Shown here one piece after another: positions 44,994 to 53,947 of a DNA stretch of 64,000 bases. Each line of letters starts with the position of its first letter. The first letter of the stretch is position 1. The notes under the pieces were generated by a model, which searched no databases, was not told the origin of the DNA, and worked only from the letters and a program-made list of their open reading frames with translations. Both the position numbers and the translations under genes were made by a program. This stretch comes from JBPYCR01 sp051846935 (GTDB lineage: Bacteria > Bacillota > Bacilli > Bacillales > Amphibacillaceae): the NCBI RefSeq assembly GCF_051846935.1, contig NZ_JBPYCS010000011.1, positions 1 through 64,000 of the forward strand. The letters are read 5' to 3'.

Positions 44994-45419
44994 TTAATTA
45001 AATGTTTTTACCATCGTAACATGAGGTATACCGGCATCCATGAATTCGTCGGAAATTGTTTGATAGCCAAGCTGATTATAAAACCTTTCAGCATGGGTCT
45101 GTGCATTTAACTTCGCCTTTTGATACCCATGATCGCTAATTACCGATTCCATATGCTGAATAATATGCTTACCGTATGCTTTTCCGCGCTGTTCTTTTAG
45201 AACGCAAATACGTTCCAACTTCCCATATTCGTCAACAAAACGCAGTCTGCCGGCTGCAACAGGGTTATTATTCAAGTATCCAACGATATGAATACTTGTT
45301 TCATCATGCTCATCGACTTCTAACTCTGGAGGAACTTGCTGTTCGTTGACAAACACGATAGTTCGCACGTAAAGTGCATCTTTCTTTTCTTTTTGTGTTT
45401 CTGCAATTTGTATTTTCAC
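44994..45419 (-). CDS. yjcF: YjcF-like GNAT acetyltransferase
   Basis: The 141-residue ElaA/GNAT-type protein has RTIVFVNEQQVPPELEVDEHDETS and the acetyl-CoA loop EQRGKAYGKHIIQ, then AERFYNQLGYQ. I start at GTG 45419, which overlaps the TGA of yjcG by four bases (GTGTGA arrangement) with AAAGGAAACC as ribosome site. The minus-strand order yjcH-yjcG-yjcF indicates an operon, the reverse naming order of B. subtilis but the same neighbours. Confidence 0.85.
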   Translation of the reverse strand: MKIQIAETQKEKKDALYVRTIVFVNEQQVPPELEVDEHDETSIHIVGYLNNNPVAAGRLRFVDEYGKLERICVLKEQRGKAYGKHIIQHMESVISDHGYQKAKLNAQTHAERFYNQLGYQTISDEFMDAGIPHVTMVKTFN

Positions 45420-45934
45420 ACGGTTTCCTTTCCGAATACGAACGATTCGTATACTGTCCATGAGCCATTCTCTAGCTGGTAGCATAATTGGAAACGATCA
45501 ATTTCTTCTTCAAATTGAATGTTTTTCATTTGTAAAGCGCCGAACACATCTGAATATTCATCATGGGACAACTTTTGCGCAATTGTAATGTGGGGCACGA
45601 ATGAATACTCTTCGTTATTAGGAAATTTACCTTCATGCATTTTTGTATTTAAGTCAATTAATTGTTGAATTGGCTCGACTTTAAAATAAATAGTGTTCGT
45701 CACTGGAGCAAATGTACTCACTTTATTTATATTAATTGTAAAAGGTTCTGTTTCATTCGCTATCCTTTTCAGTTCCGGAATCAACTCCGTAATTAATTTA
45801 TCGTCTGCATCAAAAGCAGACTTTAACGTAATATGCGGTGGAACATTCGCATACTGTGGATCGTAACGTTTTCTGTACGAGTTTGCCTCGTCTTGAATGT
45901 TTTTAGATGGAAAAATAGCAATACCATATTTCAT
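45416..45934 (-). CDS. yjcG: YjcG, 2H phosphodiesterase/ligase family protein
   Basis: The 172-residue 2H-superfamily protein has the two catalytic HxTx motifs, PPHITLKSAF near residue 37 and PHITIAQKL near residue 118, spaced as in the 2'-5' RNA ligase/cyclic phosphodiesterase family. It would act on RNA or nucleotide 2',3'-cyclic ends in the cytoplasm. It is coupled to yjcF by a four-base overlap. A ribosome site AGGAGGTAA lies before its ATG. Confidence 0.88.
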   Translation of the reverse strand: MKYGIAIFPSKNIQDEANSYRKRYDPQYANVPPHITLKSAFDADDKLITELIPELKRIANETEPFTININKVSTFAPVTNTIYFKVEPIQQLIDLNTKMHEGKFPNNEEYSFVPHITIAQKLSHDEYSDVFGALQMKNIQFEEEIDRFQLCYQLENGSWTVYESFVFGKETV

Positions 45935-46050
45935 AATTTTTTACCTCCTATTTTTTTATTTATATTATGTACTACATAAGCAGTAAGCGTGTTAGTACTA
46001 TTGATAAGTAGATTATCCTTTAGTATATCAAAAATTAACTAAAAAGGGAA

Positions 46051-46776
46051 TTAATCAAGCGTTTCTTTAATTGCTCGGGAGAGATCCTTTTGCCAATGCT
46101 TCCATGTGTGATCTGCTCCTTCAAACTCTAGATACGTATAATGACTGTTTATTTGTTTTAATAAATGATGCAGCTTTCGATTTGGTGTTAAAAAGTCAAC
46201 CTCTCCGTGCAGTGTAGTTGATACGCTCGTTTCGTTTTGTCCAATCGTATGATAAATACGGAGCTTGGATAAATCTTGTTTTGTTTGTATTTCTTCAAAT
46301 ACAGCATCATCAACTAGAGGAGATTGCAAAATGATCGCATCAAATAAATCGGGATGTTTCATGGAAGTCATCAAGGCGATCGTAGCAGCAAGTGAATCTC
46401 CCATAAGTGCTCGTCTTATTCCTAATGGGTTTAATGGGAGCAATTCATCGAGCAAAGGAACCACTTCGCTCGTTAAAAATCGGATGTAATCGTCGTACTG
46501 CTCACCTTCCGGGTGGTATTTTTTTACGCGATCGAAGCGATCTTTGTAATGAATCCCAACGAATGTCGTATTGTAAATGTCGTCATTGTCATGAAGCCGG
46601 TCACTAAGTGTAGCAATTCTGCCAATTTGAAAATAGTCGTCACCGTCCTGCATTATACAAAGTGTACTTCTGTACAACGGATTTACCGATTCAGGCTGAT
46701 AAATTTTTAATGCAAGCGTTTCTTGTAAATAGGTACTTGTAATTTCCTTTTCAATCATCGTTCCTTTACGTGCCAA
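46051..46776 (-). CDS. yjcH: YjcH, putative esterase (alpha/beta hydrolase)
   Basis: The 241-residue esterase-D-like hydrolase has the nucleophile elbow MGDSLAATIAL, an acidic residue near HTIGQNE and the C-terminal His in GADHTWKHW. The N-terminal LCIMQDGDDYFQIGR is typical of this family. No signal peptide is present. It heads the yjcH-yjcG-yjcF group, 116 bases upstream of yjcG. The substrate is unknown. Confidence 0.85.
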   Translation of the reverse strand: MARKGTMIEKEITSTYLQETLALKIYQPESVNPLYRSTLCIMQDGDDYFQIGRIATLSDRLHDNDDIYNTTFVGIHYKDRFDRVKKYHPEGEQYDDYIRFLTSEVVPLLDELLPLNPLGIRRALMGDSLAATIALMTSMKHPDLFDAIILQSPLVDDAVFEEIQTKQDLSKLRIYHTIGQNETSVSTTLHGEVDFLTPNRKLHHLLKQINSHYTYLEFEGADHTWKHWQKDLSRAIKETLD

Positions 46777-46931
46777 TGTGTAACACCTCGTATCTATATT
46801 CTATTCCCTAACATGTTCGTTACCAAACATGTAATTATATCGTACCATTAATTTGTACAACAAACTATTTCAAGAATGTAAATAATTCATCAATAGCACC
46901 AAGCGAATTGGTAGCACTTCCTTGAACGATA

Positions 46932-46970
46932 AAAACACTTTATCCAAACAATTTGGATAAAGTGTTTTAA
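46932..46970 (-). terminator. Strong terminator after yjcZ
   Basis: The perfect 17-bp stem AAAACACTTTATCCAAA / TTTGGATAAAGTGTTTT has a 3-base loop. On the minus strand it continues T-rich. Confidence 0.85.
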
Positions 46971-47006
46971 ATTAGTCTGTTTTGAAATTTGGACTGCTCC
47001 AGTTTA

Positions 47007-47102
47007 TTAGTATTTCACAAAAGCAGTACCTACAATTATTAACAAAATAAACAGAACGACGATCAAAGCAAAGTTATTTGTGCCATAGCTTTCATAAGAC
47101 AT
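47007..47102 (-). CDS. yjcZ: YjcZ-family sporulation peptide
   Basis: An ATG at 47102, preceded by GAGAGGTGAG, opens a 31-codon frame: MSYESYGTNNFALIVVLFIL, then LIIVGTAFVKY. This is the YjcZ/YhfT-type small sporulation protein pattern (short polar Tyr/Gly-Ser head and FALIVVLFILLIIVG helix). It is a single-span membrane peptide of the spore. A CATAnnnTA box lies 43 bases upstream. It is too short for most gene finders. Confidence 0.88.
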   Translation of the reverse strand: MSYESYGTNNFALIVVLFILLIIVGTAFVKY

Positions 47103-47144
47103 ACGTGCTCACCTCTCTGTATATTAATTAGCTCCTTGCATATA

Positions 47145-47153
47145 TAGTTTATG
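47145..47153 (-). promoter_or_regulatory. Candidate sigma-K (or sigma-E) -10 box of yjcZ
   Basis: On the minus strand CATAAACTA fits CATAnnnTA. A possible AC -35 pair is 15 bases upstream, slightly short. Confidence 0.4.
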
Positions 47154-47239
47154 TTTAGAAGTGAAAATGTGATTGGGTATATATTGTTTTTTTATCTATT
47201 CCGCATGAAAGTCTTAGTATCTCAATTTAAAAAAATGAA

Positions 47240-47704
47240 TTAAATCCGTAACGAATAGTAAACTAAAAAACTTGTAATCAATACGACGAGCGTACTAAAC
47301 AAGCTGAAAGCCGCTATATTTACACTTAGTTGATTCGTATAAGTTGCAGGTAAGCTACAGATCGCTGGGTCTTCAATGACTGCTGCGAGCATAGGTCCCA
47401 TTATCCCCCCGATCATTCCTTGGAAAACACCTGCTAGTAAGGATTGGAATTTCAACAAAGACCCAAAAGCATAACCAATACCTATCCCAATAATAGTTGT
47501 TATTAGAGAGGTAAATACAATCGAGCCCGGCAAAATAAAAAACACTATCATGGAAATACTTAAGCTTAGTACACTACTTTCAACGGTTGCCATCGTCATT
47601 GCAAAGCGATCTTGCATCGCTGATTTTTGTCTGTACATAGATATAAAAACAGCGTAGCCGATTGAAAGGTTTAATAGTAATAAGCCAGTTAGCAAGTACC
47701 CCAT
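47240..47704 (-). CDS. Four-helix membrane protein, paralog 2 of a tandem pair
   Basis: The 154-residue protein has four hydrophobic helices and a conserved central block GIGIGYAFGSLLKFQSLLAG followed by GGIMGPMLAA. The upstream neighbour carries the equivalent GMAVGSIFGALFDYQTILTG and GIMAPMVGA, so the two are diverged duplicates. The shared GIM-x-PM and FQ/YQ positions put two Met residues in or at the membrane. The ribosome site AGGGGGGAA precedes ATG 47704, 18 bases after the first gene. I recognise no family; copper handling for the mnx cluster is a guess from context. Confidence 0.7.
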   Translation of the reverse strand: MGYLLTGLLLLNLSIGYAVFISMYRQKSAMQDRFAMTMATVESSVLSLSISMIVFFILPGSIVFTSLITTIIGIGIGYAFGSLLKFQSLLAGVFQGMIGGIMGPMLAAVIEDPAICSLPATYTNQLSVNIAAFSLFSTLVVLITSFLVYYSLRI

Positions 47705-47722
47705 GTTCCGATTTCCCCCTAT

Positions 47723-48142
47723 TTATGTGTATTTAGCTGAAGAAATAATAAGCGCCATTGATAATAAAAATAATCCCTCAATAAATAACAAAAACAACAA
47801 ACTGCTCTTTGCCGCAGCTCCAACCATCGGCGCCATTATGCCCATCATCAGTCCATTTGCATATCCCGTTAATATTGTTTGGTAATCGAATAACGCCCCA
47901 AATATACTGCCAACAGCCATGCCGGTAAATGTAGAAATAAATGTCACGACTACATAGTGAAAAGGAAATTGATAAATTAAAATAATACCAGTTGCAATAG
48001 AAAGAAACCCACCTACAATCATCGTGATATTCATGCCAAGTTGAAATCCGATTAGTCGTTTAATTTTTAACAAATACAAATATACAAATACCGCAACAGA
48101 AAAGTTTCCATAAAGCAATAACCAATACAGCTTTTCAAGCAT
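47723..48142 (-). CDS. Four-helix membrane protein, paralog 1 of a tandem pair
   Basis: The 139-residue protein starts MLEKLYWLLLYGNFSVAVF and contains four helices with GMAVGSIFGALFDYQTILTG and MMGIMAPMVGA. I use ATG 48142, because the ATG at 48148 is only two bases from the ribosome site GAGGGGG. Its 45-base leader is shared with the coat-like gene at 54000. It is cotranscribed with its paralog at 47240, divergent from the mnx cluster. Function is unknown. Confidence 0.7.
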   Translation of the reverse strand: MLEKLYWLLLYGNFSVAVFVYLYLLKIKRLIGFQLGMNITMIVGGFLSIATGIILIYQFPFHYVVVTFISTFTGMAVGSIFGALFDYQTILTGYANGLMMGIMAPMVGAAAKSSLLFLLFIEGLFLLSMALIISSAKYT

Positions 48143-48150
48143 AGCCATCC

Positions 48151-48195
48151 CCCTCGTATATTATAATTTAGGCATTATTATTCCGCCTATTGTTT
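48151..48195 (-). promoter_or_regulatory. Leader with GerE-like boxes, shared with 53948-53992
   Basis: On the minus strand the leader reads AACAATAGGCGGAATAATA, then two changed bases, GCCTAAA and, after a short variable stretch, AATATACGAGGGGG. The reverse of GCCTAAAT gives ATTTAGGC, a fit to the GerE consensus RWWTRGGY, and AATAGGC is a second half-site in opposite orientation. Confidence 0.55.
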
Positions 48196-48242
48196 CTAAA
48201 TGGTTGTATATCAATAATCGGGTATATTATATTCGTTACTTT

Positions 48243-48500
48243 GCACTACAGGCGGACGCTTTCCGCGGGCATGGCTTGAGGCTCCTCGGAAGCAAACCAC
48301 TTCCTGTGGGGTCTCAAGACGCATGCTTTTCCCGCCGGAGTCGCCGCCTTTCATTCCAAGTAACTCATAAGCGCAATCATTGGTATAAGTGATTGAGTCC
48401 CTATCTGAATAATATGTCAAACATCTTGGACGTTCCGTGATATTTCTAGACAATGGTCTTAGGATCATTTGGACAATTCTTATCCCGCTCTCATAGTCTC
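48243..48500 (-). repeat. Dispersed repeat family D, copy 2
   Basis: Reverse-strand counterpart of 23894-24160. It shares ATCCTAAGACCATTGTCTAG, CACGGAACGTCCAAG, GCGGCGACTCCGGCGGG, GCATGCGTCTTGAG and GCCCGCGGAAAGCGTCCGCC in the same order. A 117-codon minus-strand frame crosses it, but the peptide comes from repeat sequence that occurs without that frame in copy 1, so I do not call a gene. Confidence 0.65.
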
Positions 48501-48616
48501 CTAATTCATACATATGTACAGCGAAATCGTTTTGCTTGTGATTTTTGTATAAAAAGCTCGTCAATCAACTAAAAAATGGGTTGTTTCATTATTTTCCGTC
48601 TCATCATTATTAAAAC

Positions 48617-48646
48617 GGACATTCCTAGCATTAAGCACATAACGTA
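48617..48646 (+). promoter_or_regulatory. Candidate sigma-K promoter of the mnx cluster
   Basis: GGAC at 48617-48620 and CATAACGTA at 48638-48646 are spaced by 17 bases, an exact fit to the sigma-K pattern AC-N17-CATAnnnTA. The ribosome site of the first cluster gene starts about 12 bases later. Confidence 0.6.
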
Positions 48647-48667
48647 ATAAAAAAAGCAGGAGGTGGG

Positions 48668-49462
48668 ATGGAGTTGAATAAAGAACAAGAAAAGATACGT
48701 TTTAAAGCGTATGTAGAACGGCTCATGCACGAAAGGGAACAAGAACAAATAAAAAACGATGTAACAAATGAATTTAGTGCTAAGCGTGGAGAAGGACTTT
48801 CGTCTCCTGTAACAGTAAACACAACAGAGGATAACCGCCTCCTTATGGAATACATGCAACGATCCAACCTGTTTCTAATAGATAAACATAATGCTCAATA
48901 TGGGAAAACATTGAAATTAAGACGCTTTTTTAAGCTACGTAGGAATCAGCTCGTTGAAATATATTCCATATGGGGGGAGGAAACTGTCTATACAGTAGGA
49001 AAGGTAAGTACTATAGGAAGAGATTTTGTTATGCTCATCAATCTAAAAGAACGAATATGGATTCCCTATCTAGCCGTAATATCGGCAAACATTCCGTATG
49101 GTATCCCTAATTATTCTAATACACATCAAAATTTCATGTTTGATAATAATTACCGTCATAAACTATTGCATCGATTCGGAGAAACTGTAGCAAAGCGTGA
49201 CGTACTGCGTCAATACTTTTTTGAAGAATCATTGCGGACAAATCTTGAAACATGGAAGGATACGTGGATCGAGCTTTCGTTATCATCACACGCAACGGTT
49301 ATTGGAAAAATACGCGACTGTAACGATAAGAAGGTAACGATTACGTATTTAGGCAAAAAGGAAATATATGAACTAGAATCTATCCAAAAGATAAAAACAA
49401 TACGATTTCTGACGATAATTACAATTATTTTAAAAAAGCTAGTCCATTTTATAAAGATATAG
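48668..49462 (+). CDS. Bimodular Sm-like spore protein at the head of the mnx cluster
   Basis: The 264-residue protein has a charged helical head (KEQEKIRFKAYVERLMHERE). A first beta module follows (about 95-140: LVEIYSIWGEETVYTVGKVS then GRDFVMLINLKERIWIPYLAV), then a helical linker and a second module (about 205-245: IELSLSSHATVIGKIRDCND to EIYELESIQKI). A short hydrophobic C-terminus ends it. The protein at 54000 has the same two-module plan. The ATG lies close to GGAGGTGGG; a TTG two codons later is an alternative start. In Bacillus SG-1 a gene called mnxD sits in this position, but I cannot confirm identity. Confidence 0.7.
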   Translation: MELNKEQEKIRFKAYVERLMHEREQEQIKNDVTNEFSAKRGEGLSSPVTVNTTEDNRLLMEYMQRSNLFLIDKHNAQYGKTLKLRRFFKLRRNQLVEIYSIWGEETVYTVGKVSTIGRDFVMLINLKERIWIPYLAVISANIPYGIPNYSNTHQNFMFDNNYRHKLLHRFGETVAKRDVLRQYFFEESLRTNLETWKDTWIELSLSSHATVIGKIRDCNDKKVTITYLGKKEIYELESIQKIKTIRFLTIITIILKKLVHFIKI

Positions 49463-49546
49463 ATACATCGACTATAATCAACAGTTTCATTTGCATAACC
49501 TACCTTAACAGTAAAGTGAAAGATTATAAGTAAGGAGGTGAAGCGA

Positions 49547-49843
49547 GTGGCGAAACAAAACAAAGTGAATAACTTGGCACAAGAATTGCTCCATTTGAAA
49601 GGAAAAGAAATATTGGTAATAACGGAATCCGATCAATTATCACTATTTGGAGAGTCTTTTCGACCAATTTTCTGTGGGAAAATTACGGACGTTGAGAAAG
49701 GGCATATTACGATAAATCCAATAACAATCAAAATGGTAAACGCACCTTTTTTTCAATTTCCGATACCTTTAAGTATACCACTGGAAAAAATCGTTCATTT
49801 TACGACTGAGATTTCATGTGATACTCGATTTCCTATAATTTAA
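49547..49843 (+). CDS. mnxE: MnxE-like small subunit (candidate)
   Basis: The 98-residue protein is made of one beta module: NLAQELLHLKGKEILVIT, then FCGKITDVEKGHITINPITI and LSIPLEKIVHFTTE. Its size and place two genes before the large oxidase match MnxE of Bacillus SG-1, which assembles with MnxF and MnxG in the purified Mn oxidase complex. GTG 49547 is nine bases after AAGGAG; the earlier in-frame GTG overlaps that site. It shares the module type with MnxF, so the two are probably paralogs. The assignment rests on order, size and module, not on alignment. Confidence 0.62.
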   Translation: MAKQNKVNNLAQELLHLKGKEILVITESDQLSLFGESFRPIFCGKITDVEKGHITINPITIKMVNAPFFQFPIPLSIPLEKIVHFTTEISCDTRFPII

Positions 49844-49864
49844 TTTAAAGAAAGGGAGGAAAAT

Positions 49865-50176
49865 ATGTCTGGAAAAGGTAATTTGAATGGTGTTGAACCA
49901 CTAGCTGTTAATGTCATCCATCAACAAGCATTAATTGAACACATTGCTACAGGGGTTGGGCAGCGCATACTAATTTTAACTCCTTCGTTTCCGTTCTTTT
50001 TTATAGGAGTGATTCTTGAAGTAATCGATGATTTTGTACGAGTAGCTGTGGAAACAACACCTTTGCAAGAGCTGGAAAACAAGCAATGGTATATTCACAT
50101 TGATGAAATTGAGTTATTTTATATTGAATTTCCTAACGGGCCGCAAATTCCTGAATTGGATGATGATGTATGCTAG
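49865..50176 (+). CDS. mnxF: MnxF-like small subunit (candidate)
   Basis: The 103-residue protein has one beta module (QRILILTPSFPFFFIGVILE, DDFVRVAVETTPLQ, YIHIDEIELFYIEF) and an acidic tail ending ELDDDVC with a terminal Cys. It lies 21 bases after the MnxE candidate and 15 before the oxidase gene. In SG-1 the MnxE/F proteins form a hexamer that binds copper and holds MnxG. Ribosome site AAAGGGAGG. The gene name is inferred from position and size. Confidence 0.62.
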   Translation: MSGKGNLNGVEPLAVNVIHQQALIEHIATGVGQRILILTPSFPFFFIGVILEVIDDFVRVAVETTPLQELENKQWYIHIDEIELFYIEFPNGPQIPELDDDVC

Positions 50177-50191
50177 ATAGGAGGCTGAAAA

Positions 50192-53100
50192 GTGAAACGT
50201 TTTTATCATATTGTAGCTATACCGATCCGAATTGTTTTAAACAATTTCGGCGATCATAATCCGAATGGCATGATGTATGTGCTCAAAGAAAATGAATCGA
50301 TCGTTAAAGAGCAAGTGCGCAAAAATCCATTTACTCCTGTCGATGTAGTGCAGCCACTTGTTATACGGGCAAATGAGGGCGACGAAGTAGAAATTTTATT
50401 TGAGAATAAATTACCGTTTGCAACAGGAATGCATTTTCAGGAAGCAGACTATGATGTGATGACATCCGATGGGGCGAATGTTGGATTAAACAAAAACTCG
50501 TTCGTGGAATGTGGAGAAGAAATGATCTATCAGCTAAAGATAAATCATCAAGGTGTTTTTCTCTTTTCTGATTTAGGTAACCCATCGAGTAGTGAGAATG
50601 GTTCAAATATTAATGGATTGTTTGGGGCCTTATTTGCACAGCCAAGAGGTTCTTGGTGGACGGATCCGATAACAGGAAGGTCAATGGATAGTGGTGTTTA
50701 TGCAGATATTCACCATCCTTATTTACCATCACAAAGGGAGTACGCATGGATTTTTCATGACGAAATGCCGACGGTTGATTTGACTGGGAATGAAGTGCTT
50801 AACCCGATTACGAAGCAAGTATCTGAGTCTACGCATGCAGTGAACTATCGATTTGAACCGCTCGATAACCGGTTGCGATTAATTGAAGAAGCTGTAGTAT
50901 GTCCGGATTGTGAAGGAGAGGAAGTGCATCATGATTCGTGGGTGTTCGGTGATCCCGCAACGCCAATATTAAGAGGCTATGTAGGGGATCCAGCAAAGAT
51001 TCGAGTTGCTCATGGTGGTGTAAAAGAAACGCATGTATTTCATTATCACGTGCACCAATGGTTTCGAGATACGACAAATCCAGATTCAGAAATTATTGAT
51101 TCACAAGCAGTTGGACCACAATCTTGGTATGATGTTCAGCCACTTTATGGATTAGGAAGCCTCCAAGGGTCATGCGGAGATACCATTATTCATTGTCATT
51201 TATATCCGCATTTTGATGTTGGTATGTGGGGAATGAACCGAATATTTGACACACTTCAGGACGGTTCTGAATGCTATCCAAACGGTATTAAAATTGACCC
51301 GCTTCAACCATTGCCAGGTCGCGTAGCTCCACCAGAGCCTACGAAGGAAAAACCAGGATTTCCAAATTTCATTCCTGGTAAAGTAGGTAGTAAAGCACCG
51401 CGTCCGCCATTAGGAATTGTAGGAGGTAGGGAACTAACGGAACTAGAGAAAAATGCAGCTATTCCAAATCCTAGGCCAGGGGCTGTCTTTTCGGATCCGT
51501 GTTCAATACCGGATGATCCACCTGTTAAAGAATTTAATATATCATTAATTGAGCTACCGCTAATTTATAATCGAGAAGGATGGAATGATCCAAAAGGGCG
51601 CATTTATATACTCGATGAAGATATAGAGGATGTATGTTCAGGCAAGAAAGAGCCAGAACCGCTCGTAATTCATATGCCAGCTGGTACATGTATTCGTGTG
51701 AACTTTACAAACCGATTGCCTAATGTAGCTGATGGAGATGCATTTCAGCTTGTAACGAGAACATATGAAACGGGCATGCACATTCACTTTGTAAAGTTTG
51801 ATGTATTGGTTAATGATGGAGCGAATGTTGGCTGGAATTATGATTCAGGTGTACTGACAGGAGAAACGATTCGGTACGAATATTATGCAGATGTTGAAGT
51901 AAAAGCATGGTTTTTTCACGACCATTTATTTCCAAATTATCATCAGCAGCACGGTGTATTTGGTACTGGAGTCGTTCACCCGCGCTTTACACAATTTTTA
52001 AATTATAAAACTGGCGATGCTGTTAATCATGGCACACAAGTAACGGTAACACAGCCGTTAACACCAGATTATCGTGATTTAGCGTTGTTTGTTCAAGACT
52101 TTACTTTACTGTTTAATAAGGATGGAAAGCCATTAAATCCTCCTGAATTTCCCGGTTCTCAAGATGATCCTGGGTTACACGGTGTAAATTACAAAAATGA
52201 ACCATTGCGTTTTCGCCTAGGTGCGGATTGTGATCCAGCTTATTCATTTAGTTCATATGTAAATGGCGACCCCGTTACACCAATCTTATTTTGTTATGAA
52301 GGCGATCCAATTAAAATTAGACTTCTGCAAGGGGCTCAGGAGGAGTCGCACAGCTTTAATGTTCATGGATTACGGTGGAAAAAAAACCGACCAGATGTTG
52401 AAACAAAGTTCGAAGCCCAGCAACACATTGGAATTTCGGAATCGTTTTCATTTGAAATAGAAGTACCTCAATCAGGCGATTATTTATGGACATTTGAAAC
52501 AGAAGAAGATCTCTGGACTGGTTTGTGGGGCTTAATCCGAGCATTTGATGAAGAAGTTGATTTTTTAATCCCGTTGCCAGATCGACCAGAACCTCCTGAA
52601 CGAACGAATCCGCTTCCGATTTGTACGGGTAAGCCGCCACAAAAGGCAGAAGTCATAGAACCACCAGTAGGAACACCAAGTGATGCACCAGTTAAAAAGT
52701 TTGAAATCGTCGCTTTTCAAGTTCCTATTCCATATAGTTCATGGGGCGAGCATGACCCGTTTGGTATTGTATTCGCTTTAAAGGAAGATATGGAAGCTAT
52801 ATTGAAAGGGAAAAAGAAACCAGAGCCATTAATTATTCGAGCAAATGCTGGGGATCTTGTTGAAATAAGTGTAACGAGCTTTTTAGAATTTGATAAGTTT
52901 CCTTTTCTAGATGGCATTTGGCCATATCCCCATGTGAAAGAAGAAGCATTTTATCCACCCTCCGTCCGCATCTCCCTTCATTCTCAATTGCTATCCTATG
53001 ATGTGAAAACGAGTGCAGGGGAAACAGTCGGATTTAATGCAGATCAAACAGCTGGTCCTGGTGAAACGGTAACGTATAAATGGTATGTAGATCAAAACGT

Positions 53101-53863
53101 TGGAGTTTGTGGTCTATGGGATATGGCAGATATTCGAAACCACCGCTCTTTAGGAACATTTGGTGCATTTATTGCCCAAGCTAGGGGGACAGAGATTTTA
53201 GATCCGTATTCACTGCAACCGATAAATACAGGGGCAAATGTTGTATTACGACAGCCGTTTTTACCAGATAAACGTGAGTTTACACTCATTATGTATGATG
53301 GTGCACGTCTATTCGATCGAAAAGGACAGTTAATAATAGATCCGGTTGATGGTATTTTGCTTCCTGGTGAAGAAGACGATCTATTGCATACGTATGATAA
53401 TGGTTCAAGAGGATTTAATTATCGGACGGAACGACTAATAAATCGACTTAGAAAAGAAGCGAGCTTAGAAAAGCTATTTAGTTCTAAACCGTTTGGTGAT
53501 CCATCTACTCCTTTATTTGAGGCGTATCCTGGAGAGCCAGTTACGGTACGACTCGTTAATCCATCCGAACGCAGACGATCGCATACGTTCCATTTGCACA
53601 ATCATTATTGGAATACGGATGATCGGAAAATAACATCTCAAGTTAAATCGATTATTCCAGAAATTGTTGCCGGTCATGCTGCTGATCTTCCGCTTCATTA
53701 TGGTGCAGGAAGCTTTTATAACTATCCAGGAGACTATATGTATCGTTCAGGAAATATACGATGGGATATCGAACAAGGTATGTGGGGGATAATGCGTGTC
53801 CATCCAAAGCTACAAGATCACCTACCACCTTTAAACTATGGACGGAATAAGAAACAGGAATAG
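50192..53863 (+). CDS. mnxG: MnxG-type giant multicopper oxidase, Mn(II) oxidase
   Basis: The 1223-residue protein is close to the length of SG-1 MnxG. It has three ceruloplasmin-like units starting near residues 1 (AIPIRIVLNNFGDHNPNG), 446 (ISLIELPLIYNREGWNDPKG) and 836 (IVAFQVPIPYSSWGEHDPFG). Copper ligands: HVFHYHVH (281-288), HCHLYPHFDVGM (334-345, with type 1 Cys335, His340 and Met345), MHIH (His530, His532) and HDH (576-578). The ligand pairs thus occur in permuted order, as in MnxG. The start is GTG 50192 after AGGAGG. No signal peptide, consistent with deposition on the spore from the mother cell. Confidence 0.9.
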   Translation: MKRFYHIVAIPIRIVLNNFGDHNPNGMMYVLKENESIVKEQVRKNPFTPVDVVQPLVIRANEGDEVEILFENKLPFATGMHFQEADYDVMTSDGANVGLNKNSFVECGEEMIYQLKINHQGVFLFSDLGNPSSSENGSNINGLFGALFAQPRGSWWTDPITGRSMDSGVYADIHHPYLPSQREYAWIFHDEMPTVDLTGNEVLNPITKQVSESTHAVNYRFEPLDNRLRLIEEAVVCPDCEGEEVHHDSWVFGDPATPILRGYVGDPAKIRVAHGGVKETHVFHYHVHQWFRDTTNPDSEIIDSQAVGPQSWYDVQPLYGLGSLQGSCGDTIIHCHLYPHFDVGMWGMNRIFDTLQDGSECYPNGIKIDPLQPLPGRVAPPEPTKEKPGFPNFIPGKVGSKAPRPPLGIVGGRELTELEKNAAIPNPRPGAVFSDPCSIPDDPPVKEFNISLIELPLIYNREGWNDPKGRIYILDEDIEDVCSGKKEPEPLVIHMPAGTCIRVNFTNRLPNVADGDAFQLVTRTYETGMHIHFVKFDVLVNDGANVGWNYDSGVLTGETIRYEYYADVEVKAWFFHDHLFPNYHQQHGVFGTGVVHPRFTQFLNYKTGDAVNHGTQVTVTQPLTPDYRDLALFVQDFTLLFNKDGKPLNPPEFPGSQDDPGLHGVNYKNEPLRFRLGADCDPAYSFSSYVNGDPVTPILFCYEGDPIKIRLLQGAQEESHSFNVHGLRWKKNRPDVETKFEAQQHIGISESFSFEIEVPQSGDYLWTFETEEDLWTGLWGLIRAFDEEVDFLIPLPDRPEPPERTNPLPICTGKPPQKAEVIEPPVGTPSDAPVKKFEIVAFQVPIPYSSWGEHDPFGIVFALKEDMEAILKGKKKPEPLIIRANAGDLVEISVTSFLEFDKFPFLDGIWPYPHVKEEAFYPPSVRISLHSQLLSYDVKTSAGETVGFNADQTAGPGETVTYKWYVDQNVGVCGLWDMADIRNHRSLGTFGAFIAQARGTEILDPYSLQPINTGANVVLRQPFLPDKREFTLIMYDGARLFDRKGQLIIDPVDGILLPGEEDDLLHTYDNGSRGFNYRTERLINRLRKEASLEKLFSSKPFGDPSTPLFEAYPGEPVTVRLVNPSERRRSHTFHLHNHYWNTDDRKITSQVKSIIPEIVAGHAADLPLHYGAGSFYNYPGDYMYRSGNIRWDIEQGMWGIMRVHPKLQDHLPPLNYGRNKKQE

Positions 53864-53947
53864 CTGATCGATTCGACGATACTTTTAACGATTTTGTGCG
53901 AAGCAACAGGTATAGCATACCCGATTATTGCGATAGAAACAGTTAAA

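Noticed and set aside
48211..48564. 117-codon minus-strand frame
   Set aside because: It lies across repeat family D. Copy 1 of the repeat does not keep the frame, and no ribosome site is present.
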